From the NCBI GenBank assembly GCA_900545665.1, contig UQZU01000006.1:1-64000 (forward strand): a stretch of 64,000 nt of DNA, in the 5' to 3' direction. Below, piece by piece: positions 48,626 through 57,994 of the stretch (position 1 is the first letter of the stretch; each line of letters starts with the position of its first letter). Source of the DNA: an uncultured Collinsella sp. (GTDB lineage: Bacteria > Actinomycetota > Coriobacteriia > Coriobacteriales > Coriobacteriaceae). Position numbers and translations under genes: made by a program. A model generated the notes under the pieces. It did no database searches. It saw nothing but the letters and a program-made list of their open reading frames with translations, and was not told the origin of the DNA.

Positions 48626-49759
48626 ATGTACATTTCCACACATCAGGCTCTACTCGACTTTTGCCAGCGCGCTCGCGAGTTTGACGCGATTGCCGTCGAT
48701 ACCGAGTTTTTGCGCGAGCGCACGTTCCATCCGCGCCTGTGCCTGGTTCAGATTGCCACCCCTGCCGAGAGCGTCGCAGTCGATCCCCTGGTGATCGACG
48801 ACCTATCGCCGCTGGCCGAACTTATGGCCGACGAGAGCGTGACCAAGGTCTTCCACGCCTGCTCGCAGGATATGGAGGTCATGCTCCATACCGTGGGGGC
48901 GCTGCCGCGTCCGATTTTTGACACGCAGGTCGCCGCCGCCTTTTTGGGGGAGCGTCAGCAGATTTCCTACGGTGCGCTCGTTCAGACGTTTTGCGGCGTT
49001 TCGTTGCCTAAGACCGAGTCGCTGACCGACTGGTCGCGCCGCCCGCTGACTGATAAGCAGATCGAGTACGCAATCGATGACGTCAAGTATCTGATCGTTG
49101 CCTATACCGAGATGATGAGCCGCCTGCGCGAGCTGGGCCGTGTGGATTGGGTGCTCGATGAGCTGCGCCCGCTGGCCGACGAGTCGCACTACCGCGCCGA
49201 CCGCCATGAGGCATTCCGCAAGGTCAAGCGCATCAACTCGTGCAGCCGGCATCAGTTGGGCATTGCGCGCGAGCTTGCCGCCTGGCGTGAGGACCGCGCC
49301 GAGCGGCGCAACATCCCGCGCAAGTGGGTTATGTCCGACGATACGCTGCTGGCCCTGGTTAAGCGTAATCCCGTGCGTGTTGAAGAGTTCCGTAGCATTC
49401 GTGGTACCGACCAGCTGGGGGAGCGCGACGTGGACGGCGCACTCATGGCCATCAAGCGCGGTGCGAGCTGTCCGCATGATCGCCTGCCGCTCTTGGTGCG
49501 TGGACATCGCCAGATCTCTCCGGAGCTGGAGAGCGTGACTGACCTTATGTATGCGCTTATCCGCCTGGTTGCCGAGCGCTCGGGCGTTGCGACCTCGGTC
49601 ATTGCCTCGCGCGATGACCTGGCCGACTACATTGAGCATCCCGAGAAGAGCCGCCTGCGCGAAGGCTGGCGCTTTGAGCTTGTGGGCTCGCGCCTGGACG
49701 ATTTGCTCTCGGGCAACATGGGACTCACCGTGAAGGACGGAAAGATTGAGTTGTTATAG
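48626..49759 (+). CDS. rnd: Ribonuclease D
   Basis: A 377-aa DEDD exoribonuclease. ExoI-III motifs are visible: DTEFLRERTFHPRLCLVQIA, FHACSQDMEVML and YAIDDVKYLIVAYTEM. HRDC-type helical domains follow (about residues 200-360). It trims tRNA and stable RNA 3' ends. ATG 48626 is chosen over GTG 48590 because the fold starts here (MYISTHQALLDFC), though its ribosome-binding site is weak. Confidence 0.9.
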   Translation: MYISTHQALLDFCQRAREFDAIAVDTEFLRERTFHPRLCLVQIATPAESVAVDPLVIDDLSPLAELMADESVTKVFHACSQDMEVMLHTVGALPRPIFDTQVAAAFLGERQQISYGALVQTFCGVSLPKTESLTDWSRRPLTDKQIEYAIDDVKYLIVAYTEMMSRLRELGRVDWVLDELRPLADESHYRADRHEAFRKVKRINSCSRHQLGIARELAAWREDRAERRNIPRKWVMSDDTLLALVKRNPVRVEEFRSIRGTDQLGERDVDGALMAIKRGASCPHDRLPLLVRGHRQISPELESVTDLMYALIRLVAERSGVATSVIASRDDLADYIEHPEKSRLREGWRFELVGSRLDDLLSGNMGLTVKDGKIELL

Positions 49760-49823
49760 GGAAGCCTAGTCGGCTGAGTGGGTAGAATGCCTCCAACGTG
49801 TAACTCGATTCGGAGGAATTCGT

Positions 49824-50528
49824 ATGCCCTATTACTATGGATACGGCTTTGGCATCGACCCGCTGTACCTGCTGGTTGTTCTTGTTTGTACGGTGCTCGG
49901 TCTTGCCGCGCAGAGCTATATCAACTCGACGTACAAAACCTGGTCCAAGGTTCGCTCGGACGGCGACACGGGCGCTACGGTCGCGCGCCGCATGCTCGAC
50001 GCCAACGGTTGCAGTGCCGTGGGTATCAAGGGTGTCGCTGGTGAGCTCACCGACCATTACAACCCGCAGGATAACAACCTGTATCTCTCGGAAGCCAACC
50101 GCTCGGGCGGGTCGGTCGCAAGCGTTGCCGTGGCCTGCCACGAGGCGGGCCATGCCGCCCAGCGTCAAAGTGGTTATGCCATGATGAAGGTACGCACCGC
50201 TCTGGTCCCGGTCGTCAACTTTACCCAGAACACCTGGACGATCGTGCTGCTCATGGGCCTGTTTATGAACATTGCCGGACTCACGACCCTCGCGCTGGTC
50301 TTCTTCTCGTTTAGTGTGTTGTTCCAGTTGGTTACGCTGCCGGTCGAGATTGATGCCAGCCGCCGCGCCGTGGCGTACATCGAGCGGTCGGGTATGAGTT
50401 CCAAGCAGGTCAATGGTGCCAAGAAGGTCCTGACGGCAGCCGCGCTCACCTACGTGGCGGCGGCGCTCACTTCGATCATTCAGCTGCTCTACCTGATGGC
50501 TCGCTACAACAGAAACTCCAACCGATAA
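49824..50528 (+). CDS. Neutral zinc metallopeptidase, YugP-like (PF04298)
   Basis: A 234-aa membrane protein with the HExxH motif in VACHEAGHAAQRQ, flanked by an N-terminal helix (LYLLVVLVCTVLGLAAQ) and further transmembrane segments after the motif. The NNLYLSEANRSGGSVASVAVA segment before the motif is typical of the family. Substrate unknown. ATG 49824 has a GGAGG ribosome-binding site. Confidence 0.87.
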   Translation: MPYYYGYGFGIDPLYLLVVLVCTVLGLAAQSYINSTYKTWSKVRSDGDTGATVARRMLDANGCSAVGIKGVAGELTDHYNPQDNNLYLSEANRSGGSVASVAVACHEAGHAAQRQSGYAMMKVRTALVPVVNFTQNTWTIVLLMGLFMNIAGLTTLALVFFSFSVLFQLVTLPVEIDASRRAVAYIERSGMSSKQVNGAKKVLTAAALTYVAAALTSIIQLLYLMARYNRNSNR

Positions 50529-50643
50529 CAAATTGGCTTGATAGGCGCCGCGGAGATTTGTGTCCCCGCGGCGCTGTACTATGTGTTGGACTTGAATTTG
50601 CGCAGGGCCGGAGCCCTTGTGCACGATGACGAAAGGAGGCTGC

Positions 50644-52095
50644 GTGGCAGGCTGGAATCTAACCGGCAATGCCGTTTCCGCCGAGTTCGACGGTTCGGAC
50701 GAGCAGGAGCGCAAAGAGCTCAGCGTGAGCCAAGCGGTGGAGATTGCCGCCGGCGCGCTCGATGCCATTCCGCAGCTGAGCGTTTTGGGTGAGGTCACGG
50801 GCTTCCGTGGCCCCAATGCCCGAAGCGGCCACTGCTACTTCCAAATCAAGGACGACTCGGCCGCCGTTGACTGCATCATCTGGAAGGGCGCCTACCTTAA
50901 GCGCACCTTCGATTTGCGTGACGGCATGCAGGTGAGCTTTAAGGGCAGCTTCAATCTCTATAAGGCCACGGGCCGCATGAGCTTTGTCGCTCGCTCGTTT
51001 TCGCTGGCGGGGGAGGGCCTGCTGCGTCAACAAGTGGCTCAGTTGGCCGAAAAGCTGCGTCGCGAGGGCCTGATGGACGAAGCGCGCAAGCGCCGCATTC
51101 CGGTGTTTTGCTCGCGTGTGGCGGTCGTCACCTCGCTTTCGGGTGCCGTAATCGACGACGTTAAGCGCACATTGCGCCGTCGCAACCCGCTCGTCGAGCT
51201 TGTCTGCGTGGGCGCAAAGGTCCAGGGCGAGGGTGCGCCGGCAGAGCTTATTGAAGGCTTGCACCGCGCCGCTGCCATTACGCCGGCGCCCGATTGCATT
51301 TTGCTCGTGCGTGGCGGCGGTTCCTTCGAGGACCTCATGACCTTTAACGACGAGGAGCTTGCCCGCGCGGTGGCAGCTTGTCCCGTGCCCGTGGTGACCG
51401 GTATTGGGCATGAGCCTGATACCTCGATCTGCGATATGGTGAGTGACCGTCGCGCCTCCACGCCCACGGCGGCGGCCGAATCGGTGGCGCCGGCTATGAC
51501 GGAGTTGGCCGATGTGCTCGAGGCGCGCCATCAGCGTCTGGGTGCCGCGATGGCATCGATGATTGGGTCGGCCCAGGTCGACCTGGAGATGCTCGATCAG
51601 CGCGGTCGCCGTGCCTGGGATACCTATACGGCTCGCTTGGCCGATGCGCTCGATGCGGCTGCGTGCCGCCCGTGCCTCAACGACCCCACATTTATGGTCG
51701 AGCGTCGCGAATCGGAGCTTGCGCTGACTGCCGATCGCCTGTCGGGCGCCATGGTGCGCTCAGTCGGGACATTCCGCTCCAACTTTGAGCGCCTGCCCGA
51801 GCGTCTGGTTGCAAGCACCTCAGGGCTCGATGGCAAGCGCCATGCGCTCACGCTTGCGAGTTCCCGTTTAGAGCATCAGGGGCGCACGATGCTCAGCAAG
51901 CCAGCGTCCGACCTGGGCCGAGCTGCCGCGTCGCTCGATGCCCTGTCGCCGCTCAAGGTGCTTGCCCGCGGCTATTCCATCGCGTACAGCGATGATGGGG
52001 TGGCTACGAGCGCCAAGACCTTTAAGCCCGGCGACGCCATCCGCGTGCGCATGGCAGACGGCAACGTGGCGGCAACGGTCGATACGGTCGAGTAA
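50644..52095 (+). CDS. xseA: Exodeoxyribonuclease VII large subunit
   Basis: A 483-aa protein. The N-terminal OB fold has LGEVTGFRGPNARSGHCYFQIKD, the catalytic domain has VVTSLSGAVIDDVKRTLRRR, the DCILLVRGGGSFEDL core and TGIGHEPDTSICDMV, and the C-terminus is coiled coil. It degrades single-stranded DNA together with XseB. GTG 50644 is preceded by AAAGGAGG. Confidence 0.93.
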   Translation: MAGWNLTGNAVSAEFDGSDEQERKELSVSQAVEIAAGALDAIPQLSVLGEVTGFRGPNARSGHCYFQIKDDSAAVDCIIWKGAYLKRTFDLRDGMQVSFKGSFNLYKATGRMSFVARSFSLAGEGLLRQQVAQLAEKLRREGLMDEARKRRIPVFCSRVAVVTSLSGAVIDDVKRTLRRRNPLVELVCVGAKVQGEGAPAELIEGLHRAAAITPAPDCILLVRGGGSFEDLMTFNDEELARAVAACPVPVVTGIGHEPDTSICDMVSDRRASTPTAAAESVAPAMTELADVLEARHQRLGAAMASMIGSAQVDLEMLDQRGRRAWDTYTARLADALDAAACRPCLNDPTFMVERRESELALTADRLSGAMVRSVGTFRSNFERLPERLVASTSGLDGKRHALTLASSRLEHQGRTMLSKPASDLGRAAASLDALSPLKVLARGYSIAYSDDGVATSAKTFKPGDAIRVRMADGNVAATVDTVE

Positions 52096-52137
52096 ACCGC
52101 GTTTCATAGCGATAAGCCTTTAGGAAAGGAAACAGAT

Positions 52138-52404
52138 ATGGCAGAGAAGACCCCGGTCGAGCAGCTTACGTACAAGCAGGCCTCGCAGGAGCTGGAGCTC
52201 ATCATCCGCAGCTTGGAGTCGGGCGATATGGAGCTCGAGGAGTCGCTCGAGAGCTATACCCGCGGCGTCGAGCTCCTCAAGAGCCTGCGTACTCGCTTGT
52301 CCGATGCCGAGCAGAAGGTCTCGGTGCTCCTGAAGGACGTCGACGGCAACGACGTGCTCGCCGACGGCGAAGCCGCCAACACCGACGACAACCTCTCGTT
52401 CTAA
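52138..52404 (+). CDS. xseB: Exodeoxyribonuclease VII small subunit
   Basis: An 88-aa helical protein: the LTYKQASQELELIIRSLESGDMELEESLESY signature, then a coiled-coil arm and an acidic tail. It forms ExoVII with the upstream XseA (42-nt gap). AGGAAAGG precedes the ATG. Confidence 0.92.
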   Translation: MAEKTPVEQLTYKQASQELELIIRSLESGDMELEESLESYTRGVELLKSLRTRLSDAEQKVSVLLKDVDGNDVLADGEAANTDDNLSF

Positions 52405-52453
52405 CCATCCCGATCAAATATAATTACCTTGGTCTGCGAGAAAGGAACCAACC

Positions 52454-52789
52454 ATGTGTGATTGCATCTTCTGCAAAATTGCCAACCACGAGATTCCCTC
52501 GACCGTTGTCTATGAGGACGACCAGGTCATCGCCTTCGACGACCTCAACCCACAGGCGCCGGTCCACACGCTCGTGATCCCCAAGAAGCACTACAGCGAC
52601 ATCGCCGACAACGTACCTGCCGAGACCATGGGCGCCATGGCTCACGCCATCCAGGAGGTCGCTAAGGCCAAGGGCTTGGAGGACGGTTTTCGCGTCATCT
52701 CCAACAAGGGCGCCAACGCCGGCCAGACCGTCATGCACTTCCACATGCACGTCCTCGGCGGCAAGAACCTGGGCGAGAACCTCATCTGA
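52454..52789 (+). CDS. HIT-family nucleotide hydrolase (HinT-like)
   Basis: A 111-aa histidine-triad protein. CIFCKIANHEIPS begins the fold and the active site is HFHMHVLGG. HinT enzymes hydrolyse AMP-lysine and similar phosphoramidates and adenylates. ATG 52454 follows GAAAGGA. The C-terminus is slightly shorter than average. Confidence 0.9.
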   Translation: MCDCIFCKIANHEIPSTVVYEDDQVIAFDDLNPQAPVHTLVIPKKHYSDIADNVPAETMGAMAHAIQEVAKAKGLEDGFRVISNKGANAGQTVMHFHMHVLGGKNLGENLI

Positions 52790-52830
52790 GGACGCGTAGC
52801 CCGTCGACTTGGCTGCCTTTGGAGTAATCT

Positions 52831-53721
52831 ATGCAGCTTTCTCAACTCGAATACCTTCAAGCGGTAGCGAACTATGGCGGCGTGCGCAAAGCAGCTCGCG
52901 CCGTTCATGTGAGTCCGCAGGCTGTTTCGTCGGCAATCAAAAAGTTGGAATCTGAGTATCAGATTGTTTTGCTCGACCGATCGGCGGGGGAGGCTGTTTT
53001 GTCTCCGGCGGGCAGAGAATTTGCGCGTCGTGCACGCGTGATCCTGGCACAAGTCGACGATCTCAAAAAGTATGCCCAATCGAGGGACGACGGCGTCTCG
53101 CCCGACGGCCACTTTCGTCTTTACGCCCCCTGCCTTCATGGGCGGGGGCGCCTTTTTGCCGAAAACTGGTACGACTCGTTTGAAAGCTCGCACCCTCAGA
53201 TTCACCTTGATGTGTGGCATCAGCCAACGGCTACATGCTTTGAATCACTTGTGCTTGGCATTTCGGATGCGGCCATCTCATTCGAGGAACCACGGGACAG
53301 CGTCCTTTCTTCAAAATATTTGGGTGAAAAGGAGCTCAAGGTTCTTTCATGTCCAGCGGGTCATCAATCTGTGGGCGCCATGACCATTCTCGAGTTACTG
53401 GGCGGCAGGCTCGCTGTTCCCATTAATTTGTCACCCTGTCTCAATGCGATTAACCAATGCCCTGAAGCCCAGCTCGTCAATTTTCGCTTCCGTGATGTTG
53501 AATACGGAAGCAGAGCTCAGACTGAGTTTCTTCAAGCCGGGGGATTGATATTGAGTCTTTCTGGCTCTTCTCTTGCATCAGATGTATTGGAAGTGAGCGA
53601 GTGCTCCATTGAAGGCTCACATGACGTAGCCTTGCCCATCTACTTTTGCTATCGACAAAATGCCTGGACCGATCGACACCAGACGGTATTTCTTCACCTA
53701 TTGCGTCATCTTGCTTCGTGA
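52831..53721 (+). CDS. LysR-family transcriptional regulator
   Basis: A 296-aa LTTR. The N-terminal winged helix (LSQLEYLQAVANYGGVRKAARAVHVSPQAVSSAIKKLE, about residues 3-60) is followed by a substrate-binding domain. The MFS gene 120 nt downstream, with a dyad in between, is a likely target. Codon use is less GC-biased than the flanking genes. Effector unknown. Confidence 0.87.
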   Translation: MQLSQLEYLQAVANYGGVRKAARAVHVSPQAVSSAIKKLESEYQIVLLDRSAGEAVLSPAGREFARRARVILAQVDDLKKYAQSRDDGVSPDGHFRLYAPCLHGRGRLFAENWYDSFESSHPQIHLDVWHQPTATCFESLVLGISDAAISFEEPRDSVLSSKYLGEKELKVLSCPAGHQSVGAMTILELLGGRLAVPINLSPCLNAINQCPEAQLVNFRFRDVEYGSRAQTEFLQAGGLILSLSGSSLASDVLEVSECSIEGSHDVALPIYFCYRQNAWTDRHQTVFLHLLRHLAS

Positions 53722-53739
53722 GATTAATTGGCTTCGAGA

Positions 53740-53758
53740 CGTCAAGTGATTATTGACG
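53740..53758. promoter_or_regulatory. Dyad between LysR and MFS genes
   Basis: CGTCAA-GTGATTA-TTGACG, an inverted repeat in the 119-bp gap before the MFS gene. Candidate LysR-type operator. Confidence 0.5.
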
Positions 53759-53840
53759 CTTTGTAACACATAGCTGACAGCATTGCCCTCATGCTTTTCC
53801 AAGATTCCGATTTAGATTGCTGACTCTTGGAGGGCGAAGC

Positions 53841-55001
53841 ATGAAAAACCATACGGTTTTGCTTTATATGACGTTCGTTTTTCTGTCGAACTTCAGCACC
53901 ATTTTGTATTTTCTAACTGTCTACCTTGAGTTCGTCGGGCTTTCGATGGTAGCGATTTCTAGCATGATGATTGCATATCAAGTGAGCAAGTTCATCCTTG
54001 AAGTTCCCACTGGCTATATTGCTGATAGGTTTGGACGAAAGACAAGCGGCCTCGTTGGCATTGTGGGAATGCTTGGATACTACGCCGCCCTGCTCCTCGT
54101 CCGTTCTCCTCTGCTTTTAATCGGTGCGTTTGCTCTCAAAGGTTTTGCCGTTGCATGTGTGAGCGGATCCATAGAAGCGATTTACATTGACGGCGTCTCT
54201 CAGGACCAGCTCGTAAGACTTAATGTCGTTGAGCGTTTTGTTTTCTATGCCTCTTATGCCATCTCCGCTTGCGTGGGCGGTTTCATTTCGTCTGTCGGTG
54301 CATATCTCATTGGTCTTTCGGCGGATATCATCGCAATGGTGCTGACATTGGTTGTCGTTGTCTGTATTCCTGAGGTGAGAAGAGAAGGCGCTGCGGTGAC
54401 ACCTGAGCATGGAATGAGCCCGAAGATGATCGGTACTGCTATTGCGGGTAATGGCATTCTTCGGTCAGCGTTCATCATGGACTGTTCTCAGGCATTTGCC
54501 TTCGTCGCTCTGGAAGACTTCTTCTCACTGTTGCTTGCGGGCCGCGGAATGAATGCCGTCGCTTCGGGCGTGACCATTGCGGTCCAGCTCCTTGCCTCCG
54601 CCTCCATAGGATTTATTGTGCCCAGTGTGATTGCTCGTGTCGACAAGGGCTGTATTGCGCGTATTTGCGGCATCATTCGCTTAGTATTGACAGCTTTGTT
54701 TTTGATTCCCCTTACTCCTGCTAATTTGCTGCCCGTGTTCTATGTGCTGCAGACGGTCGCTTACTCGTTATTTGCTCCAATTAAATACTCAATTTTTCAA
54801 AATGCTGCCGATTCTTCGATGCGCTGTTCACTGATTTCGGTTCAAAGCCAGATGGTGGCGGTGGGTGCCATCTTTTTCTATCTGCTCAACGCTGTGCTGA
54901 GTAGCGTTGCGGGCATTCGAGTCGTATTGCTTGTTGCGCTCGGGATTTCTTCCCTGGTGTATATCCCCGCGCTATTTCGTCTTACAAGTCAAAGGCCATG
55001 A
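53841..55001 (+). CDS. MFS transporter
   Basis: A 386-aa major facilitator with about 12 hydrophobic helices. The conserved loop between helices 2 and 3 reads TGYIADRFGRKTSG. The subfamily (DHA1-like drug efflux or sugar) cannot be fixed. ATG 53841 is preceded by GGAGGG. Together with the LysR gene it has lower GC and more varied codons than its neighbours, possibly a transferred pair. Confidence 0.85.
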   Translation: MKNHTVLLYMTFVFLSNFSTILYFLTVYLEFVGLSMVAISSMMIAYQVSKFILEVPTGYIADRFGRKTSGLVGIVGMLGYYAALLLVRSPLLLIGAFALKGFAVACVSGSIEAIYIDGVSQDQLVRLNVVERFVFYASYAISACVGGFISSVGAYLIGLSADIIAMVLTLVVVVCIPEVRREGAAVTPEHGMSPKMIGTAIAGNGILRSAFIMDCSQAFAFVALEDFFSLLLAGRGMNAVASGVTIAVQLLASASIGFIVPSVIARVDKGCIARICGIIRLVLTALFLIPLTPANLLPVFYVLQTVAYSLFAPIKYSIFQNAADSSMRCSLISVQSQMVAVGAIFFYLLNAVLSSVAGIRVVLLVALGISSLVYIPALFRLTSQRP

Positions 55002-55034
55002 GTATTTAGGCACCGATAACTTATATATCAACGC

Positions 55035-55068
55035 AATAAACCCGAGCGCGAGGGCGTTTGGGTTTATT
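55035..55068 (+). terminator. Terminator after the MFS gene
   Basis: AATAAACCC/GGGTTTATT stem (55035-55043 with 55060-55068) with a 16-nt internal part. An additional GGCGG/CCGCC hairpin lies just before the ackA ribosome-binding site (about 55089-55105). Confidence 0.6.
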
Positions 55069-55121
55069 ATTGAAGCGTATGTAACCTGGCGGCGCCACAC
55101 CGCCTGTTAGTAGGGAGACAC

Positions 55122-56300
55122 ATGAACGTTCTGGTCGTCAACGCAGGATCTTCGACCCTTAAGTATCAGGTCATCGATACCAAGTCCCACAAGGTGTCCG
55201 CAAAGGGCTCCTGCGAGCGCGTCTGCTTTACCGGCGGTACCTTCACCCATGCTGCCAACGGTTCCAAGAAGGTGACCGAGAACATCGAGTTCCCCGACCA
55301 CAAGGTCGCCATCGAGGTCGTCCTGAAGGACCTCGAGACCAACGGCGTCAAGATCGAGGGCATCGGCCACCGTATCGTTCAGGGTGGTTGGTACTTTGGG
55401 GACTCCTCCCTCGTCGACGAGGACGTCCTCGCCAAGATCCGCGAGGTCGCTCCGCTCGCCCCGCTGCACAATAACCCCGAGGCCAACGTTATCGAGTACT
55501 GCCTGGAGCAGTATCCCGACCTGCCCAACGTCACGGTCTACGACACCGCTTTCCACTTCAACATGCCCGAGGTCGCCAAGACTTACGCCCTACCCAAGGA
55601 CGTCTGCGACAAGCTGCACATCCGTAAGTACGGCGCCCACGGCACCAGCTACCGTTACATTTCCAAGAAGGTCGCCGAGATGACCAACGGCGAGGCCCGC
55701 AAGGTCGTCGTGTGCCACATCGGCTCCGGCGCTTCCCTGTGCGCTATCGAGGACGGCAAGTGCATGGACACCACCATGGGCCTCACCCCGCTCGACGGCG
55801 TCATGATGGGCACCCGCTGCGGCTCCATCGACCCGGCTACCGTGTGCTACCTGCAGCGCGAGGGCGGCTACACCTTCGACGAGGTCGACGAGATGATGAA
55901 CAAGAAGTCCGGCCTTTTGGCTGTGACCGGTGGCAAGACCAACGACTGCCGCAACGTCGAGGAGCTCGCCGCTGCTGGTGATCCCGAGGCTCAGCTCGCC
56001 TTCGATATGTTCGTCTACAAGATTGCCGCCAAGGCTGCCGAGATGGCTACTTCCATGTGCGGCATGGACACGCTCGTCTTTACCGCCGGCATCGGCGAGC
56101 ATGCTCCGGCCGTTCGCGCTGGCGTGGCCGATCGCTTGGCCTTTATGGGTGTCAAGATGGATCACGCCCGCAACGCCCTGCGTGGCGACGGCGCTTGGTG
56201 CCTGTCCGCCAAGGATTCCAAGGTCAAGATTTTCGTCATCCCCACGGACGAGGAGTTCATGATCGCTTCCGACGTCGAGCGCATCGTCAACGGCAAGTAA
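55122..56300 (+). CDS. Acetate kinase paralogue 1
   Basis: A 392-aa ASKHA-fold acetate kinase. It has NAGSSTLKYQVID, GHRIVQGG, DTAFHFNMPEVAKTYALP and TAGIGEHAPAVR. Two usually conserved positions differ from typical AckA and from the downstream paralogue: HGTSH is HGTSY and HLGNGASL is HIGSGASL. Activity or specificity may therefore differ (acetate, propionate or other). Expression codons look strongly optimised. ATG 55122 follows GGGAGA. Confidence 0.88.
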   Translation: MNVLVVNAGSSTLKYQVIDTKSHKVSAKGSCERVCFTGGTFTHAANGSKKVTENIEFPDHKVAIEVVLKDLETNGVKIEGIGHRIVQGGWYFGDSSLVDEDVLAKIREVAPLAPLHNNPEANVIEYCLEQYPDLPNVTVYDTAFHFNMPEVAKTYALPKDVCDKLHIRKYGAHGTSYRYISKKVAEMTNGEARKVVVCHIGSGASLCAIEDGKCMDTTMGLTPLDGVMMGTRCGSIDPATVCYLQREGGYTFDEVDEMMNKKSGLLAVTGGKTNDCRNVEELAAAGDPEAQLAFDMFVYKIAAKAAEMATSMCGMDTLVFTAGIGEHAPAVRAGVADRLAFMGVKMDHARNALRGDGAWCLSAKDSKVKIFVIPTDEEFMIASDVERIVNGK

Positions 56301-56311
56301 TTGCAAGAGGG

Positions 56312-56350
56312 GAGGGGCTGGACGACCGAGCGCCGTTCGGCCCCTCTTTT
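56312..56350 (+). terminator. Terminator between the two acetate kinase genes
   Basis: A 13-bp stem with two G-T pairs (56312-56324 with 56334-56346), then TTTT. Confidence 0.85.
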
Positions 56351-56381
56351 GCGCTCGTTGGGCGATATGCCTGATAGCTAT

Positions 56382-56398
56382 TTATCAAAGTGTGATAA
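56382..56398. promoter_or_regulatory. Dyad upstream of acetate kinase 2
   Basis: TTATCA-AAGTG-TGATAA, a perfect 6+6 inverted repeat 67 nt before the start codon in an AT-rich promoter region. Possible binding site for a CRP/FNR-type or redox regulator. Confidence 0.5.
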
Positions 56399-56464
56399 CT
56401 TCTTATTAACATGCGGCCGCTTTAAGGGGTCTGCGTCGACCGTATCGCACTGCAAAGGAGTCTC

Positions 56465-57643
56465 ATGAACGTACTTGTTGTCAACGCCGGTAGCTCAAGC
56501 CTTAAATATCAGCTTTTGGATACCGATACCCGCGAGGTTTTCGCCAAGGGCAACTGCGAGCGTATCGGTTCGGACATGGGCATCTTTGGCCACTCTGAGA
56601 ACGGTGGCGCCAAGCAAACCGAGGAGGTTCCCTTCCCGGATCACCGTTCGGCTATCGCACGTGTGCTCGAGGAGCTCGAGAAGACCGACTTTACGATCGA
56701 TGGCATTGGTCATCGCATTGTTCAAGGCGGCTGGCACTTTAAGGATTCCGCGGTCGTCGACGACGAGGTCATGGCTAAGATTCTCGAGGTGGCTCCGCTC
56801 GCCCCGCTGCACAATTACGGCGAGGCCGCAGCAATCGAGTATTGCCGCGAGAAGTATCCGGAGCTGCCCAACGTCGCCGTCTTCGACACCTCGTTCCACA
56901 TGACCATGCCCGAGGTTGCCTACACCTACGCCCTGCCCAAGGACGTGTGCGACAAGTACCACGTGCGCAAGTACGGCGCCCACGGTACGAGCCACCGCTA
57001 TGAGTGGATGATGGCCAAGGAGATCCTAGGCTCGCGCTGCCACCGTCTGCTTTCGTGCCATCTGGGCAACGGTGCTTCGCTTGCCGCCATCGAGGACGGT
57101 GTGTGCCGCGATACCACGATGGGCCTCACGCCGCTCGACGGCCTGATGATGGGCACCCGTTGTGGTTCCATTGACCCCGCTACCGTGTGCTACCTCCAGC
57201 GCGAGGGTGGCTACAGCTACCAGGAAGTCGATGACATGATGAACAAGCAGTCTGGTCTGCTTGCCATCTCGGGGATCTCCAATGACGCCCGCGACATCCG
57301 CACACGCGCCTCCGAGGGTGACGAGCGCTGCCTGCTCGCCTTCGATATGTTCGCCTACAAGGCCATGCAGCAGGCCGGCTCCATGATCGCTTCCATGGCG
57401 GGCGTGGACACCATCACCTTTACCGCCGGCATCGGCGAGAACGACTGGTCGATCCGCAAGGCCTTCTGCGACTGCTTTGAGTGGCTGGGCGTGCGTATCG
57501 ACAACAACAAGAACCGCGAGGCCGTGGGCAACGGCCCGCAGGTCATCAGCGCCGCCGGCTCTTCCGTCACGGTCATGGTCATCCCCACCGACGAGGAATA
57601 CATGATCGCCCACGACGTCGAGCGTCTAACCAAGAACAACTAA
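56465..57643 (+). CDS. ackA: Acetate kinase
   Basis: A 392-aa acetate kinase with the standard motifs: NAGSSSLKYQLLD, GHRIVQGGWHF, KYGAHGTSHRYEW, HLGNGASLAAIEDG, MMGTRCGSIDPATVCYL and TAGIGENDWSIR. It makes ATP and acetate from acetyl phosphate supplied by the convergent pta. AAAGGAG precedes ATG 56465. It is a tandem paralogue of the upstream gene and the one with canonical active-site residues. Confidence 0.93.
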   Translation: MNVLVVNAGSSSLKYQLLDTDTREVFAKGNCERIGSDMGIFGHSENGGAKQTEEVPFPDHRSAIARVLEELEKTDFTIDGIGHRIVQGGWHFKDSAVVDDEVMAKILEVAPLAPLHNYGEAAAIEYCREKYPELPNVAVFDTSFHMTMPEVAYTYALPKDVCDKYHVRKYGAHGTSHRYEWMMAKEILGSRCHRLLSCHLGNGASLAAIEDGVCRDTTMGLTPLDGLMMGTRCGSIDPATVCYLQREGGYSYQEVDDMMNKQSGLLAISGISNDARDIRTRASEGDERCLLAFDMFAYKAMQQAGSMIASMAGVDTITFTAGIGENDWSIRKAFCDCFEWLGVRIDNNKNREAVGNGPQVISAAGSSVTVMVIPTDEEYMIAHDVERLTKNN

Positions 57644-57665
57644 CGCGCGCATTTGCAAGTAAACG

Positions 57666-57701
57666 AAAGGCCTCCAGAGCAACAGCTCCGGAGGCCTTTT
57701 G
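57666..57701 (+). terminator. Terminator of ackA
   Basis: AAAGGCCTCC/GGAGGCCTTT 10-bp stem (57666-57675 with 57690-57699) with an inner GAGC/GCTC pair and a T-run. Confidence 0.88.
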
Positions 57702-57848
57702 CTAGCAGGCAGAAATTCCAGTCCCAAAGTGACCATCACCAGCAACGCCTGCGCTTCCAACAACGGCATCCAATCATTCAGATCTTCAGCCCCAGCTCGC
57801 AGCCAAGCCGCCGTCCATTCCAGATGCCCTGAATGCTACGTGGCGGTA

Positions 57849-57979
57849 GAAGGCCGTACGGGCTAACCCCTGAAAACAATCCGCAGACCAGAAACGCCCC
57901 CGTTCGTAGCTCCGGAGGAGCAGAACGGGGGCGTTTCATTGGTCGAGGACGTTTTCAGGGGTTAGCCCGTACGGCCTTC
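57849..57979. repeat. 29-bp perfect inverted repeat enclosing a second hairpin
   Basis: The arms 57849-57877 and 57951-57979 are exact reverse complements (containing GGGCTAACCCCTGAAAAC). Inside is a 15-bp perfect stem, GAAACGCCCCCGTTC with GAACGGGGGCGTTTC (57890-57904, 57922-57936). The whole folds into one hairpin of 131 nt at the convergent ackA/pta junction. The stretch 57702-57848 before it shows nothing I can support. Confidence 0.8.
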
Positions 57980-57994
57980 GGGCGAGTGCGTCCG

